In this document: one piece after another, positions 9,891-20,808 of the stretch
How positions within the stretch are numbered: the first letter of the stretch is position 1
Layout: each line of letters begins with the position of its first letter
Assembly (NCBI GenBank): GCA_013054445.1
Contig: JAAMPI010000878.1
Coordinates: forward strand, 1-23,791
DNA length: 23,791 nucleotides
Source: Cudoniella acicularis
Lineage: Eukaryota > Ascomycota > Leotiomycetes > Helotiales > Helotiaceae
Direction: 5' to 3'
Notes under the pieces: generated by a model
Seen by the model: the letters and a program-made list of their open reading frames with translations, nothing else
What the model was told of the DNA's origin: nothing
Databases searched by the model: none
Made by a program: the position numbers and the translations under genes

Positions 9891-11360
9891 GGAGGACAGG
9901 GTTGGCGCAAATGTTCGGAAGAAGCTGACCACTGGCTTGTCGCACAAACTGTCTCTCAATATAACAGCGCTACTCTCTATGTTCACTTCAACCTTTTGAC
10001 CGGCGAGCTTCTTGTGAATGGCCTCCCATTGGCTCGTCTTCCCTCAAAATACGAATCTCACGCAAGCTACCGCACTTTGTTTGGTGATTCGCCTCTGGAG
10101 GTTACGCCAGCGGCTGTCAAGGGCATGCAATTCTCTGGCAAAAAGGAGTTTGCTGGATATACCCTTCACTTTGGTATGAGCGACATTCAATCTTCACTTG
10201 GACAGGGAAAGGACTTCTTGGTTCAGGCAGCAGGTGGTGGTCGAGTTTACGAGCTCATTCCAGCAAGAATCTTTCGTGGGGACCTTCCGGAGGCTTTCGT
10301 GGATGAATACGTGCACTGGTACGATGCCAGTGACGAGTCAGTGGAACTTCGTGCAATTGTGGATCCTTGGACTCTCTCTGAGGATAACTGGAAATTGACT
10401 AGGTCCACCGGACCAGGCGGTTCTAAATGGCAGTTGAGAAAGAGTCACAACGGAACAGCTTCTCTCATTGCAATCGGCAGTGAAACTTCGAAGGTGTTAT
10501 CCGATCTACTTTCTCCTTTCGAGGATCCATACCGGATACATGCTATCTTTTATCATTCTTCTTCGTCGTTGGAGATTGATCTTCCTAGGCTCCAGTTAAG
10601 ATTTCAGCTTCAATCGCGAGCTTCTTCTATTCAATCAAAGCAATTCCGAGGAATGTCCATAGATCCGGATCAATCACTTGGCACTCTTGTGGGCCTTCGA
10701 AACAAATTGATGCTGAAACATGAGACTGATGGCCACCGTCTCATCCTTTTGCCAGGGGGAGATGTATCCTACCATAGAGACGGCGATCACGTTAAGGTTA
10801 CGATTAAGAAAGACTCGGCTATCAAAGCTTACTCATACCGTGTAGATGATCAACTTGGCCGATTAGTCGACAACGGGAGTTTGCAGAGCAAGTTGTATTT
10901 GTCCTTCCTCCATGCTCTCACTTCTTTTTGCTTGCCCGATCCGCTTTTGCAAAGAACCGGGACGGAGCAGGCCCTTTCGATGATGAACTCTGCTGCCGTG
11001 AGATCATTTCATCACCTGACAAAAGAAAATGCTGAGATTCTTTATAATATCTCGAGGCTAACACCTCGACGGTGGTACTATCCGCATGATAAACGTGTCA
11101 TGCAAACAGTACTCTGGCTACCCGCACTCAGCTCTCTGTCCCAGCATGGCGGTTTCTACAAGTCTGTCAAATCAATATTGGAGCAAGCCGACGCGTTAAA
11201 ATTTCTCTACCCAACATCCCATCTCGAATTGCCAGAGCTACTTCATGTGCAAGTAACCTTTTTCTTTATCCTTTCCTCTTAATGAACATGAAACTTTTTT
11301 TTTCTTTGCTCTTAGGAAAAACATATTGCTAACATTTTGAAGTGTGCCGGACTTGCTTGA
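9891..11360 (+). CDS. Giant ATPase, segment 3 (between the nonsense codon and the second frameshift)
   Basis: Same frame as segment 2, directly after the TAG. It includes HFNLLTGELLVNGLPLARLP, a family-like block, and the run ending LPELLHVQ at 11252. A 63-nt intron (GTAACC..CTTAG, 11253-11315) follows in phase 0, then GAA AAA CAT ATT at 11316. The frame ends at TGA 11358-11360, a few codons after the exon begins, because of the second frameshift. It is not a gene by itself. Confidence 0.65.
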
Positions 11361-14300
11361 GCGCGATTCTATTAGGTCATCCACCTTTCGGATTTCGGGT
11401 TTTGGTGCCGAGGACTTCAGCATCAATCACGACGGTATCTACTCCGCCAGGGACTTAGGCCAGAAATCGGAAGAAGCCATCAGAGCTTTTGTGATCTCCA
11501 GCACCATATATTCTGGACGTGCAACCCTTCACTATGATATCCCACGGCAGTTGGATGAGATTCTCTGGGCTTTCCTTAAGCACATCCCAAAAATTTTAGG
11601 CCCAACCCATACATTGCAAACTTCTGATCTGAGGTATGATGCCCAGCTACTGGACAAGTTCTATTTTTCCGAACTTCTATCCAAGAATTGGTGCATTCTT
11701 CACGAAACTTTGAGTCAAGAGCCTTCCCAAATTGATAAGTTCCGCCTGATGATCTGGTTATCTACCTTAGCCTTCGCCAAAGAAGCCGATATCGACATTG
11801 TTCAAGCAATCGCCTCATTCTTTTCAATGCCATGCATAGCGGAGATAGCTGCACCGCGGGCAGATTTCTTTCACATATCTCATGGCGCTGGCGTGAATTG
11901 GGATGAATTACGCAAGGCTTTTCGCGTGGCACTCTTTCCCATAGAGCGTTGCCCGGAAATGTCCCTCGTTATTTCTCATGGAGAGTCTAATGATGTATTT
12001 CAAAGGCGACGGACGCATGCTTTTGAGACCAATCAAAAGATTGCAATTGATCAACTTATAAGCACGGTAGTTTCTCTATGGCCTTGTGAGAGTCCCATCC
12101 TTCCAGCTGGTTTTGCCGATTTCGATGTCTATGTAGACAGAGAGAAAGCCATTCGCGAAGCTAGACCGATGTTAAAACTCTGGTTCGAGAACTATCAATT
12201 CCGAAAATACCTTGATCGGATCGCGATTGCGCTTGGAGGCCAAAGAATTAGCCCAATCCGAGTGCCGTTCTCTTCATTCGCCATTCCACCATGGAAACCA
12301 CGGGAAAGTCACTTGTTTGTCTCTGTAGACGATATCTTCTCTTGCACTGCCCCAACATTACCCAATTTCATGAACGGCATACCCAACCCTCTGTGTTCTG
12401 TTGCTACCACTGCAGCAAAGATGACACCACGCCTCGCTGCACTGATAAAGCGTCTTCAGGCTCAATGCAGCTCCAATTACGAGAAGGAGTACGTCAAATA
12501 CTTGGCTGATAGTCTTTCGTCTTTACAGGGCTGGGAAAAGGAATACACGTTGCAATCAAGGGGATCTGACTTGGCGGATGTTTTCTCGAGTTTTGCAATT
12601 CACTGCCAGGAAAATGTCGACAAAACTTTTGAAATTGCGGTATCCGCTCTAACTTCTACGCAAATGCACGCATCTTGGGCAACAGCTGCTGTTATCAAGC
12701 AATGGCCGAGATTGTCTCCAATCTTTCTCCTCCAACAGCTTACTCGCACCCGGTGGCAGCGGATTTCAAGCGCCTGGAAGCTGTTCATTGTCCAGTATGC
12801 GCTCGCCATTATCGATCTTCAGTGGGCCAAGAGGTTTGTGGCCTTATCTAGTAAAGAAGCAGATCTCATTCAAGAACTGCGAAATTGTGGTCACACCAAC
12901 TGGAATCCTTTTGATTATCCCGAATCTTTACTATTGGAAGTCGAAGGTGGACTTATCATTCGCGAAGTCCAAGAGCAGATAGCTGGACAGATGAGAAATC
13001 CTCACACCGGCTTGAATTCTGTAATGCAATTGAACATGGGCGAGGGAAAGTCGTCCGTCATCGTTCCTATAGTAGCCGCCGCTCTCGCAGATGGCTCTCG
13101 GTTGGTGCGTGTGATCGTGGGTAAGCCCCAGTCCAAACAAATGTTCCAAACACTGGTTTCGAGATTGGGAGGCTTGCTAGACAGACGAGTATACCACATT
13201 CCATTCTCCCGTGCTCTGAAGATTGGACAGACGGAAGCCGATATGATCGGTAATCTCTACCGAGAATGCATGACAAACGGCGGCATTCTGCTTGTTCAGC
13301 CCGAGCATATTTTATCATTCAAGCTGATGGGTATAGAGTGCCTCATCAATGGTAAAGAGCAGGTGGGCTGTTCTCTGCTCAGTACACAGCAATTCTTCGA
13401 TGCATCTTCCCGTGATATTGTGGACGAGAGTGACGAGAACTTTAGCGTCAAGTTCGAATTGATCTACACTATGGGTATGCAGCGACCTACTGAATTCAGT
13501 CCCGAGCGGTGGACTTGTATCCAACAAGTCCTGGATCTCGTGAAGATGTTTGTGCTACGTATCAAGGAAGAGTTTCCCGAATCAATCGATGTTCACAAGC
13601 GTTGGCGAGGAAGTTTCCCTAGGACTCGAGTCCTCCGACAGGATGCTGGGGAACAGATGTTGAAATATATTGCGGACTTCGTATGTTCGACCGGGCTAAG
13701 AGGCTTTCCTATAGCGAAACAACCAGTGCCAGTTCGACAGGCTGTCTTCAGGTACATCACCGAGCCTAATCTTACCGCAGATGAAATTGCGCGAGTGGAG
13801 ACGGAAGAGCAAGGAGGATTTTGGGCAGACGCGACAAGAAACACACTGCTTCTGCTCCGTGGTCTTATTGCTGGAGGCGTATTGACTTTCGCCTTTGGTC
13901 AGAAGCGCTGGAGAGTCAATTATGGTCTTGATGTCGCCAAACCACCTCGCACAAAGCTGGCAATCCCGTATAAGGTCAAGGATAATCTAACCCCGCGATC
14001 TGAATTCAGTCATCCTGATGTTGTAATCGTTCTAACTTCTCTGAGCTACTATTATGGGGGACTGAACGATGATGATTTATTCCTTGCATTTAACCACCTC
14101 CTCAAATCCGACCAAGCCGATATCGAATATCAAAGCTGGATCAGAGATGCCCCAGACCTTCAACCTTCTTTCTATCATCTGCTTAGCATTAATCTCAAGG
14201 ATCGGCTGCAGTGTATCGAGCAAGTGTTTCCTTCTCTCCGCTATGCCAAGGGTGCCGTGGACTACTTTTTAGCGCACATCGTCTTTCCAAAGGAGATGAG

Positions 14301-16277
14301 GGAATTTCCAGATAAGCTTACCGCGTCAGGGTGGGACATTGGTCAAATCAAAAATCATCCAACGACTGGCTTTAGCGGAACTAATGATTCGAGAAAGGTT
14401 CTCCCGTTGTGGGTAAATCATCTCGACCTACCGGGGCAGAAGCACACCAATGCTCTTGTCCTGGAATACCTTCTCCAGCCTAAAAATTCCGTCGCTCAGA
14501 TACCCACGCGAGGAAATTCTTCCAGTTCGGATGCAGAATTGCTTTTGGCTATGGTGACAAAGATGGAACCAGCCATAGAAGTTATCCTCGATGTTGGAGC
14601 CCAGATCCTAGAACTCAGCAATCTGGAGGTTGCTACGGCGTGGTTAAATATGCTAGGGGGCCATAACCAAAAAAGAGCTGTGGTCTTCTTTAATGACGGC
14701 GATGAGCTTTCTGTTCTCGATCGGAAAGGCAATGTTGAGCCCCTCCAAACATCGTCATTTGCTACACAGCTTGACGTTTGTCTAGTCTTCCTGGACGAGG
14801 CGCATACAAGGGGTACCGATCTGCGACTTCCAACAAACTACCGCGCGGCTGTTACTCTTGGGCCATGTCTAACGAAGGATAGATTAGTTCAAGGTAAGTT
14901 TGAGAACCCATAATCTTGTGAATACCCCAGGCCCCTGACATTCGAGCAGCATGTATGAGAATGAGAAAGCTTGGCAAGGGGCAGGCAGTCGTCTTTTGTG
15001 TTCCAGAAGAGATCTCAGTAAAGATTCTGACACGTGCATCTAACCCCGAGGGTGTGAATATTGAAGTGTTAGATGTGCTTATCTGGGCCATTTCCGAGAC
15101 CTTCATTGATATTCAGAAAAACATGCCTCTTTGGGCGACGCAGGGTCGACGTTTTGAACGCCAGAGCGAGGTTTGGGCTGAGGCTGGTACTGATGTCATG
15201 TTCAGGCACCAAGCCCACCAATTCCTCGAAGATGAAGCTCAGAGCCTGGATAATAGATACCGACCCCGACCAAGTGGTGACACAACCGACGTGGAAGTAA
15301 GCGATAACAAAAATGTGAGCCTTATCAACGAGCGGTGTCGCGAATTCGTCGATTTAGGATTCAATTCAGGTTCTCTGCTGGAAGAACAAGAGCGAGAGCT
15401 TTGTCCAGAAATTCAACAAGAGCACCAAGTCCAAAAGCCGGCGCCCGCCAAGCCTGCAAAGCACAATGTCCATTTCGACTTGACCAACTTTGTCCCCACG
15501 GGTATCCCAGTGATTGGCTCTCAAGCATACAAGCCCGCATTTGAAGTCCTCCGCGATACTAGCGCCGCTGCGCACCTCGATGTTTCGCAATTTCCACATA
15601 ACCTTCTCGTCACCACTGACTTTGCAAGTACCGTCCTGGTCTCTGGCACGTCCTATATCTCGGACTCCTATCAGCGGCCAGTGCAATGGATCCTTACAAG
15701 CATTGGTGGATATGCCACAGGAAACGATGTTGTGTTGTACATGATGATCATCAGTCCATATGAGGCACAGAAGCTAATGCCGAGTATCAAACAATCCAGC
15801 ACCGTAGCATTGCACCTCTACACACCACGGCCAAATCTAAACTTCCGGGCTTTAGACGATTTGGACTTGTATACCGTTCCCATTCAGTCTAAGCGCTCGA
15901 TTCCACGGTACTTCGTGGTACAGTTGAATCTGTTCGCTGGACAGCTGTACCTGAGCTCCTTCCAAGAATATATCGAGGTGTGCAACTTTCTTGGCCTTGC
16001 TTGGGATACCGCTCAGGATGGCATGACCGTTGCTGCCGATGGATTCATTCTGCAAAATGGCAGTGGCAGCAGTGGGAATGGGTCAACGTTCACCGACAGT
16101 CCTGTCCAATTTATGAAAGTGCTCATGACGAAGATTCGACGCAATTGTGAGGGTATTGGAAAGACGCATATTGGGCGGATACTGGATAGTAGACTGCTAC
16201 ATCCCGCTGATTTTGAAGAGGTAGAAGAAGATGTGGACATGGTGGATTCCACAGGTCTTGATATCATGGAGGTTTAG
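11344..16277 (+). CDS. Giant ATPase, segment 4 (DUF3638/DUF3645 core and C-terminus)
   Basis: One open frame to 14893 is joined in phase 1 to 14950-16277 (donor GTAAGT, CTGAC branch, acceptor CGAGCAG). It carries the recognisable core: LLLEVEGG near 12930, the P-loop-like NMGEGKSS at 13033-13056, the DUF3645 block near 13858-13940, DEAH at 14794-14805 followed at once by TRGTDLRLP, and MRMRKLGKGQ across the last splice. The C-terminal 250 residues include a conserved-looking HFDLTNFVPTG block and an acidic end (EEVEEDVDMVD). No ATG lies near 11344; the frame begins there only because of the lesion. If transcribed and translated from an internal Met, this part could still form the motor core. 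Confidence 0.7.
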
Positions 16278-16857
16278 ATGCCAAGTATGCCGATCGAGTC
16301 TTTTGACCTTCTTCCCATGTACCTACCCATAAGAGCATGAAAGGACCCCCTTAGACATGTTGTAGATTCATAGAGTTTCTTCAATGAAAATACTGTCTTT
16401 GTCTATTGTTTGTGGATGTTTTGTGGAATATAAGTGACTAGACCGAGTCACTTCTATTGTTGCGAAGGGTAGGCTCCTGTGTCGAATTTTCCAAGACTAG
16501 AGCACCTGGTGGAACCTGTGTAGTTACACTTCAGAAAATGACTTTTTGATATCTGTTTTCGTATGCCTCTCCTCCTGTGAGTGCTCACCCGCATATCTCG
16601 ACCGGTATGCCCGCAGTATTGCGAAATCCATTATAACACTCAAAACATCTCTACTACTGTGACACATTATGAGAACGAAAGTAGATTTAGCCAAAACCAG
16701 TTCATCCTCGTGTGTTGACTCTTTAATTTCTAGTACTTTTCATTTAGTGGCTGTCTACTAATGTTCGAATCTTTATACGAGTTCACCGATACTGCGCAGA
16801 TAACAGCCGAGTAGATATGAGTCCATTTTCCCGCATCAATGCTTTTCTCTTCGATTT
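16278..16857. other. Convergent intergenic region (3' flanks of two genes)
   Basis: The giant gene ends at 16277 (+) and the HET gene ends at 16858 (-), so this 580-base stretch holds both 3' ends. It is moderately AT-rich with AATAT and AATGAAAATA stretches that could serve as polyadenylation elements. No coding potential is supported. Confidence 0.55.
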
Positions 16858-19146
16858 CTAAATAATAGTTATCGTTCTCTTTTTCCAGTTTGCCGCAATA
16901 ACCTCCTTATACGCCTCAGTCTCCAGCACAGCGCCAGCATACTGCTCCGCACTAACATCCTCCTTGTTCGGGATCGGCTCTTTCCGAATCGCGATCGAGC
17001 TCACTCTCCTATATTCATCTTCTTTTTCCCCCGTGGACTCTACAATCAGAAAGTCACTCCCGGGGGCCAGAGCATCTGGGGAGAGCTCCCACCGTACTAT
17101 CTCTACGACGCCGAAATGTTGCCCCGGATACGGCTCGTGCTGCTGGAAGAATTCGTAGACCATTCGATCAACGAGGAGCATGTTGGTGTAAATCAACTTC
17201 TGGAATTTGTAATTTTCTCTGGATTTTGGTTTTGGGAATTCATCTGCGGATGCGGGCCATTCTTGGGATAGTGAGTAGGCTGGGGGTAGATTTTCAATTC
17301 TATAAAATCGCGCTCGAAGAACCAATTCTCCCCTCGTGACTTGGCCAAACGGATCAGATCCCGCAAGCTGCGTGCTCACAGAAACAATTTTAGCAATGCT
17401 GATAGCACTTTGTAAGCTATCGCGATTCTTCCAATTGCTAATCATGCTGGCTTCCTTGCCAACAAGACTTGCCCAGCTCCATGATGGAGCTATGTACCCG
17501 GATCGTCGTGTGGGATCGAAGCGTGAGGAGCCATCTGTTGGGTATCGCGGAGAGCGCGCCCAGATGAGACTGCATAGGATATCCTTTTCCCACAAGCCGG
17601 CACAGTAGGTATCGTTGAGTAAGGGTTGGAACGCTCTTGCGATGCCGGCTAGCGCGGGTAACACGTCGGTATCCACGGTTAGGGAACGGCCGGTGAATTG
17701 TTGAACGATGTCGTACCATTTATCGTATGGGTTTGCAATTCCATATGTTTTCCACCATGGATCTTGCTTATTTGAGCGTAGGCTCAGCTGGGTCAGCCGG
17801 CCAAGAAGATTTTGACGTGGTTTGGGAGCTGGTTCTCGCTCGATTTGTATGAGACCTTGGATGAAGCCTTTTACGCGGTAATCTTCCGTGGCTTGTGTGA
17901 TTCTGCCGCCTTCGTCTGCTTGGTGTTGTGGGCATTCCCAAATCATCTGCTGCTCTCCAAAAGATAATGTCCTTGGTGCCAAGAGACCCTCCTGAAGCGT
18001 CCACCCTCGTGTCATGAGACGACTTGCTTGTAATTTGTGGTCCCATAACTCAGATCCTGGTCGAAGATACACTTCGCTCGTTCTCTCCAAGTCTCTCCGT
18101 TTCTGTGAGTCATCTGGGATTTTCCATTTAATTGGAACCTTAGGACTTTTGGCTTCTCGCTGGAAAAATATACCGCTGATGGTCGAAGGTGAATTCGCTG
18201 CGGTGATGGTAAGTACTGCACCGCTGTATACTTCGCGCATTTTCGCTGCTTCTCGCGCCCAATCTTCTTTTGAGTCTTGTTGGATGCACAATGCGTCTAT
18301 CCATAGATATTGCAGACCAAGGCGACGGGTAACCAATACGGCGTCTCGAAGTGTTGGAGGGAAATCTTGAACCGGAATACCTTGCTGCAAGTCTGGACGT
18401 TTCGTCTCGTTTAAGACAAAGGTTGAGTCTCCTCCCCAACAGTAACTTAGAGCGACCCATGTCCCTGTCGTGCCGCCAGTGGTAATGAGCTTTGGGTGGG
18501 ATGTCTCGTCACCAACCTCGATGACTCTGGTTGGTAGGGACTTTTTACTGGTGGCCAACGCAGCGCATTGTTTGTGGCCGTTGAGACATTCGCTGAGCCA
18601 ATCTTTGGCAACAACTATACAAGCTTCGGATGAAGGATCTGAATATACGGCCCTCCCAAGAAGATCCCTTCCATCTTCTGGTACATCATCTGTATAAATT
18701 AGCAAAGCACAACTGCCTGGACGGAATCACTTACCTCGTTCCACAAAAGCCTCAAAGGAGCACAAAGTCCTATTCCTCCCATCCAAAGTCTTCTGCGAAA
18801 TAGTAACATATGGAACTCCCTGTCTCGACGTTGACCACATGCTACATCCAATATAAACCTGTCCCTCAAACGTACACTCCAGCCACTCTTCCGTAAAATC
18901 GGTTTTCGGCAAGGTGGCCAACCATGATTTCCAGAACAATTCGCACAATCGACAACCTTCTTCGGCGGAATTTTTTAGTCCTACGATGGTTTTGTAGTGC
19001 GGATAAAAATGGGGGATTGCGGGACGGAGATCTTCGGCGTCGACGAAGTTGCGGTTGGTGTTCCCGGTTGCTTCGGATCTTTGTGCTAATGAACTGAGGA
19101 GCAAGGCTCGGACGTCGAAGCCGTCACATAGGTTGCAGAGTTTCAT
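16858..19146 (-). CDS. HET-domain (heterokaryon incompatibility) protein
   Basis: Exon 1 is 19146-18735 and exon 2 is 18689-16858 (minus strand). The 45-nt intron 18734-18690 has a GTAAGT donor, GCTAAT branch and ACAG acceptor in phase 1. The product is 747 residues. The N-terminus begins with a paired-cysteine block (MKLCNLCDGFDV) and has a second one (EEGCRLCELFW), typical of HET proteins. The HET domain follows with its three hallmark blocks: WVALSYCWGG (about 215-224), LQYLWIDALCIQQD..DWAREAAKM..VY (about 265-295) and RGWTLQEGLLAPRTLSF (about 370-386). HET proteins trigger cell death on fusion of unlike strains; the domain is related to TIR-like folds. There are no obvious STAND or repeat domains at the C-terminus. 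The gene is intact, unlike its neighbour. Confidence 0.9.
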
Positions 19147-19693
19147 GGTTGGTGTCAGGTCATGTCCGTTTTGTTTTGTGCTTTATGTGTGTTAATCTCG
19201 TGTCACTGGTGTTTTCCTTCAAAGGCGCTGCACGCTGCACGTGCTCGCAAAAATCGTAGAAAATGCGGATATTCGAGGAGAAGTATTCAGTCTGAGGCAT
19301 GAAATGTAAAAATTTAGATCTCTGCGAACAGTACTGCAAGAAATGTGGACGACGACCAGTGACGCAGTTCTGAAGAGGTTGAAAGAAGTCACGGGGAGTG
19401 AGATTTTCGAGACGATCGCTCGGCACGGCCAAACTTTAATCCACCATGTTAGGGGAATATAGCCGAGGGAACCTCGGGTAAGCCCCTTTCCCCTTTCCCC
19501 CTGGAAATGTCATTGTGACGTTCGAAGCGATAATAAGAAGTTTCAAAGGACGGTGAAAAAGTGAAAGTTCAAACCTCAATGAAGGTCCTAAGGTGTTTAA
19601 AAGGAGTAGGGAGGAGAATAAAAAACTTAAAATTTGGGAAGAGAAGAGGGTGAAATCCTTCGAATGTTCAAAATCAAGGAAACTTTGAGAAAT
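19147..19693. other. Intergenic region, upstream of the HET gene
   Basis: Holds the promoter side of the HET gene (minus strand). A CACGTG box lies at 19238-19243, about 92 bases before the HET ATG, inside a partly repeated GCTGCACG stretch. A pyrimidine-rich CCCCTTTCCCC tract lies near 19482-19500. No gene is supported; a minus-strand open frame at 19160-19432 has no recognisable content. Confidence 0.45.
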
Positions 19694-20176
19694 TCAGAGT
19701 ACCGCAAAAAGGGAGGCAAAATAAATTCGATTAAACATTATATAAACTGCAAAATTACTCCTTGCTCCCACAAATGACATTAGACTGGAGGAAGAAGTAT
19801 GAGAACTCATTTTTAAGACTGAAATTGGCGAGGAAGGCGAGCTTGGTGAAAGGATGGACGACGACGTGTGAGAGCTCGTCTTAGAATTCAACATTAAGGC
19901 GGAGGGTGAAGCTGGAGGCACATCATCAGAGCAAGATGTGGAAGTCGACGAAGGTGGTAGAGTAGCAGAAGAAGTGTGGGAACTGGTTTTGGAAATGGGT
20001 GTTATAGTGGAAGAGGAAGAGGAAGTCGGCAGGATGCTCGAGGCGGTGTAAGGACTGGTTTTGGATACCGAAATTGGTGCGGCAGAAAACGAAGTGGGCG
20101 GAACATCGTCAGAACGCGGTGTGGGTGATGGCAGAGCTCTAGAAGCATGCACGTCAGACAATTCAATCACCAACAT
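19694..20176 (-). CDS. Ser/Thr-rich tandem-repeat protein (hypothetical)
   Basis: An open frame of 160 residues from ATG 20176, the first ATG in a frame that extends back to about 20239. It is dominated by Ser, Thr and Pro. Two copies of a 61-residue unit begin with SDDVPP; each contains SKTS, then TASSIL or HTSSSIL, and a second KTSSHTSS or KMSSHTSS block. Such regions are usually heavily O-glycosylated stalks of cell-wall or secreted proteins. The last 20 residues (FAVYIMFNRIYFASLFAVL) are hydrophobic, which could be a membrane or GPI-attachment signal. No signal peptide is visible at the N-terminus, so the true first exon may be missing, or the ORF may be a relic. I do not recognise a family. 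Confidence 0.4.
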   Translation of the reverse strand: MLVIELSDVHASRALPSPTPRSDDVPPTSFSAAPISVSKTSPYTASSILPTSSSSSTITPISKTSSHTSSATLPPSSTSTSCSDDVPPASPSALMLNSKTSSHTSSSILSPSSPSSPISVLKMSSHTSSSSLMSFVGARSNFAVYIMFNRIYFASLFAVL

Positions 20177-20239
20177 TCGTATATACCCTTGACATCGAAG
20201 AAGCCAATGAAATATGTACTTTACCCCATTCAACAACAA

Positions 20240-20808
20240 ATGATTAACCGGAGCGCCCTTTCATGCGGGAATTCAGGAAGGTTCGATCTGGTACTCGCAT
20301 CAGTTTGAACACTGCGCTGTAACACCATCGTCAAAGAATCGATCATTAAATGTTGCCGCGGGGCGACCCGAACTAGGAAGGTGGCATTGCATGATGATTA
20401 CACATTGTAAGTTGACTAACTAAATTGCTGTTATTAACCTGAGAAATTCCCAACAAGATCCTAGAAAATACCGCACGCCATGACACACGCCATTTGGATC
20501 AGGGCAGAAATTAAAAGGGTGGCGGGATCGACATATGCAGTGTTGGTGATTCTACGTGAAGTGGAGCAATGCTGATGCCGGCTAAACCAACATGTTTGTT
20601 CTGGTATCTTGTTTGAAATGGTATCGAAGTTGGAGCTAAGTGCCTGTGATGACAACATTTTCAGGTCATGAGCAGGGGTTGCATCTTTGAGCGCCGAATT
20701 AAAATTGTGTGTGCTGATGGGGTTTTCATTCGACCCAGGAAATATTCTCGGAATTTAGCAACTGCGGAACACGGGAAAGAAATTTCACAGTCTTCACTTC
20801 AGCAAGCA
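20240..20808. other. Intergenic region between divergent genes
   Basis: Lies between the Ser-rich ORF (minus) and the adenylation gene (plus). A small minus-strand open frame at 20461-20658 starts with ATG, but its composition is not convincing. An in-frame ATG at 20668 would lengthen the adenylation protein by 47 residues. I prefer 20809 because the extra residues are low in family character. Confidence 0.4.

Larger units (their letters stand above)
6610..16277 (+). pseudogene. Giant DUF6606/DUF3638/DUF3645-family ATPase locus, frame interrupted three times
   Basis: Exons 6610-6931, 6990-11252, 11316-14893 and 14950-16277 (introns 58, 63 and 56 nt, all GT..AG and in phase) would give about 3,160 residues, the usual size of this fungal family. 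Database entries often call such proteins 'ubiquitinyl hydrolase', a label I would not trust. Residues about 10-110 match the family N-terminus (IHHIFLPPELPQKDDF). LLLEVEGG and LNMGEGKSS (Walker A-like, about residue 2,105) mark DUF3638. RGLIAGG..KRWRVNYG marks DUF3645. DEAHTRGTDL followed by ACMRMRKLGKGQ resembles late helicase motifs. Three lesions interrupt it: a frameshift near the A9 run at 8549-8557, TAG at 9888-9890, and a frameshift near 11347. Either the gene is recently dead, the assembly has errors, or the frame is rescued. Coding character is intact elsewhere, so decay, if real, is young. Confidence 0.7.

Noticed and set aside
19160..19432. 90-codon open frame upstream of the HET gene
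   Set aside because: Lies in the HET promoter/5' UTR and has no recognisable content.
20461..20658. 65-codon minus-strand open frame with ATG start
   Set aside because: Small, no signal peptide or motif, and no splice link to the Ser-rich ORF that I could find.
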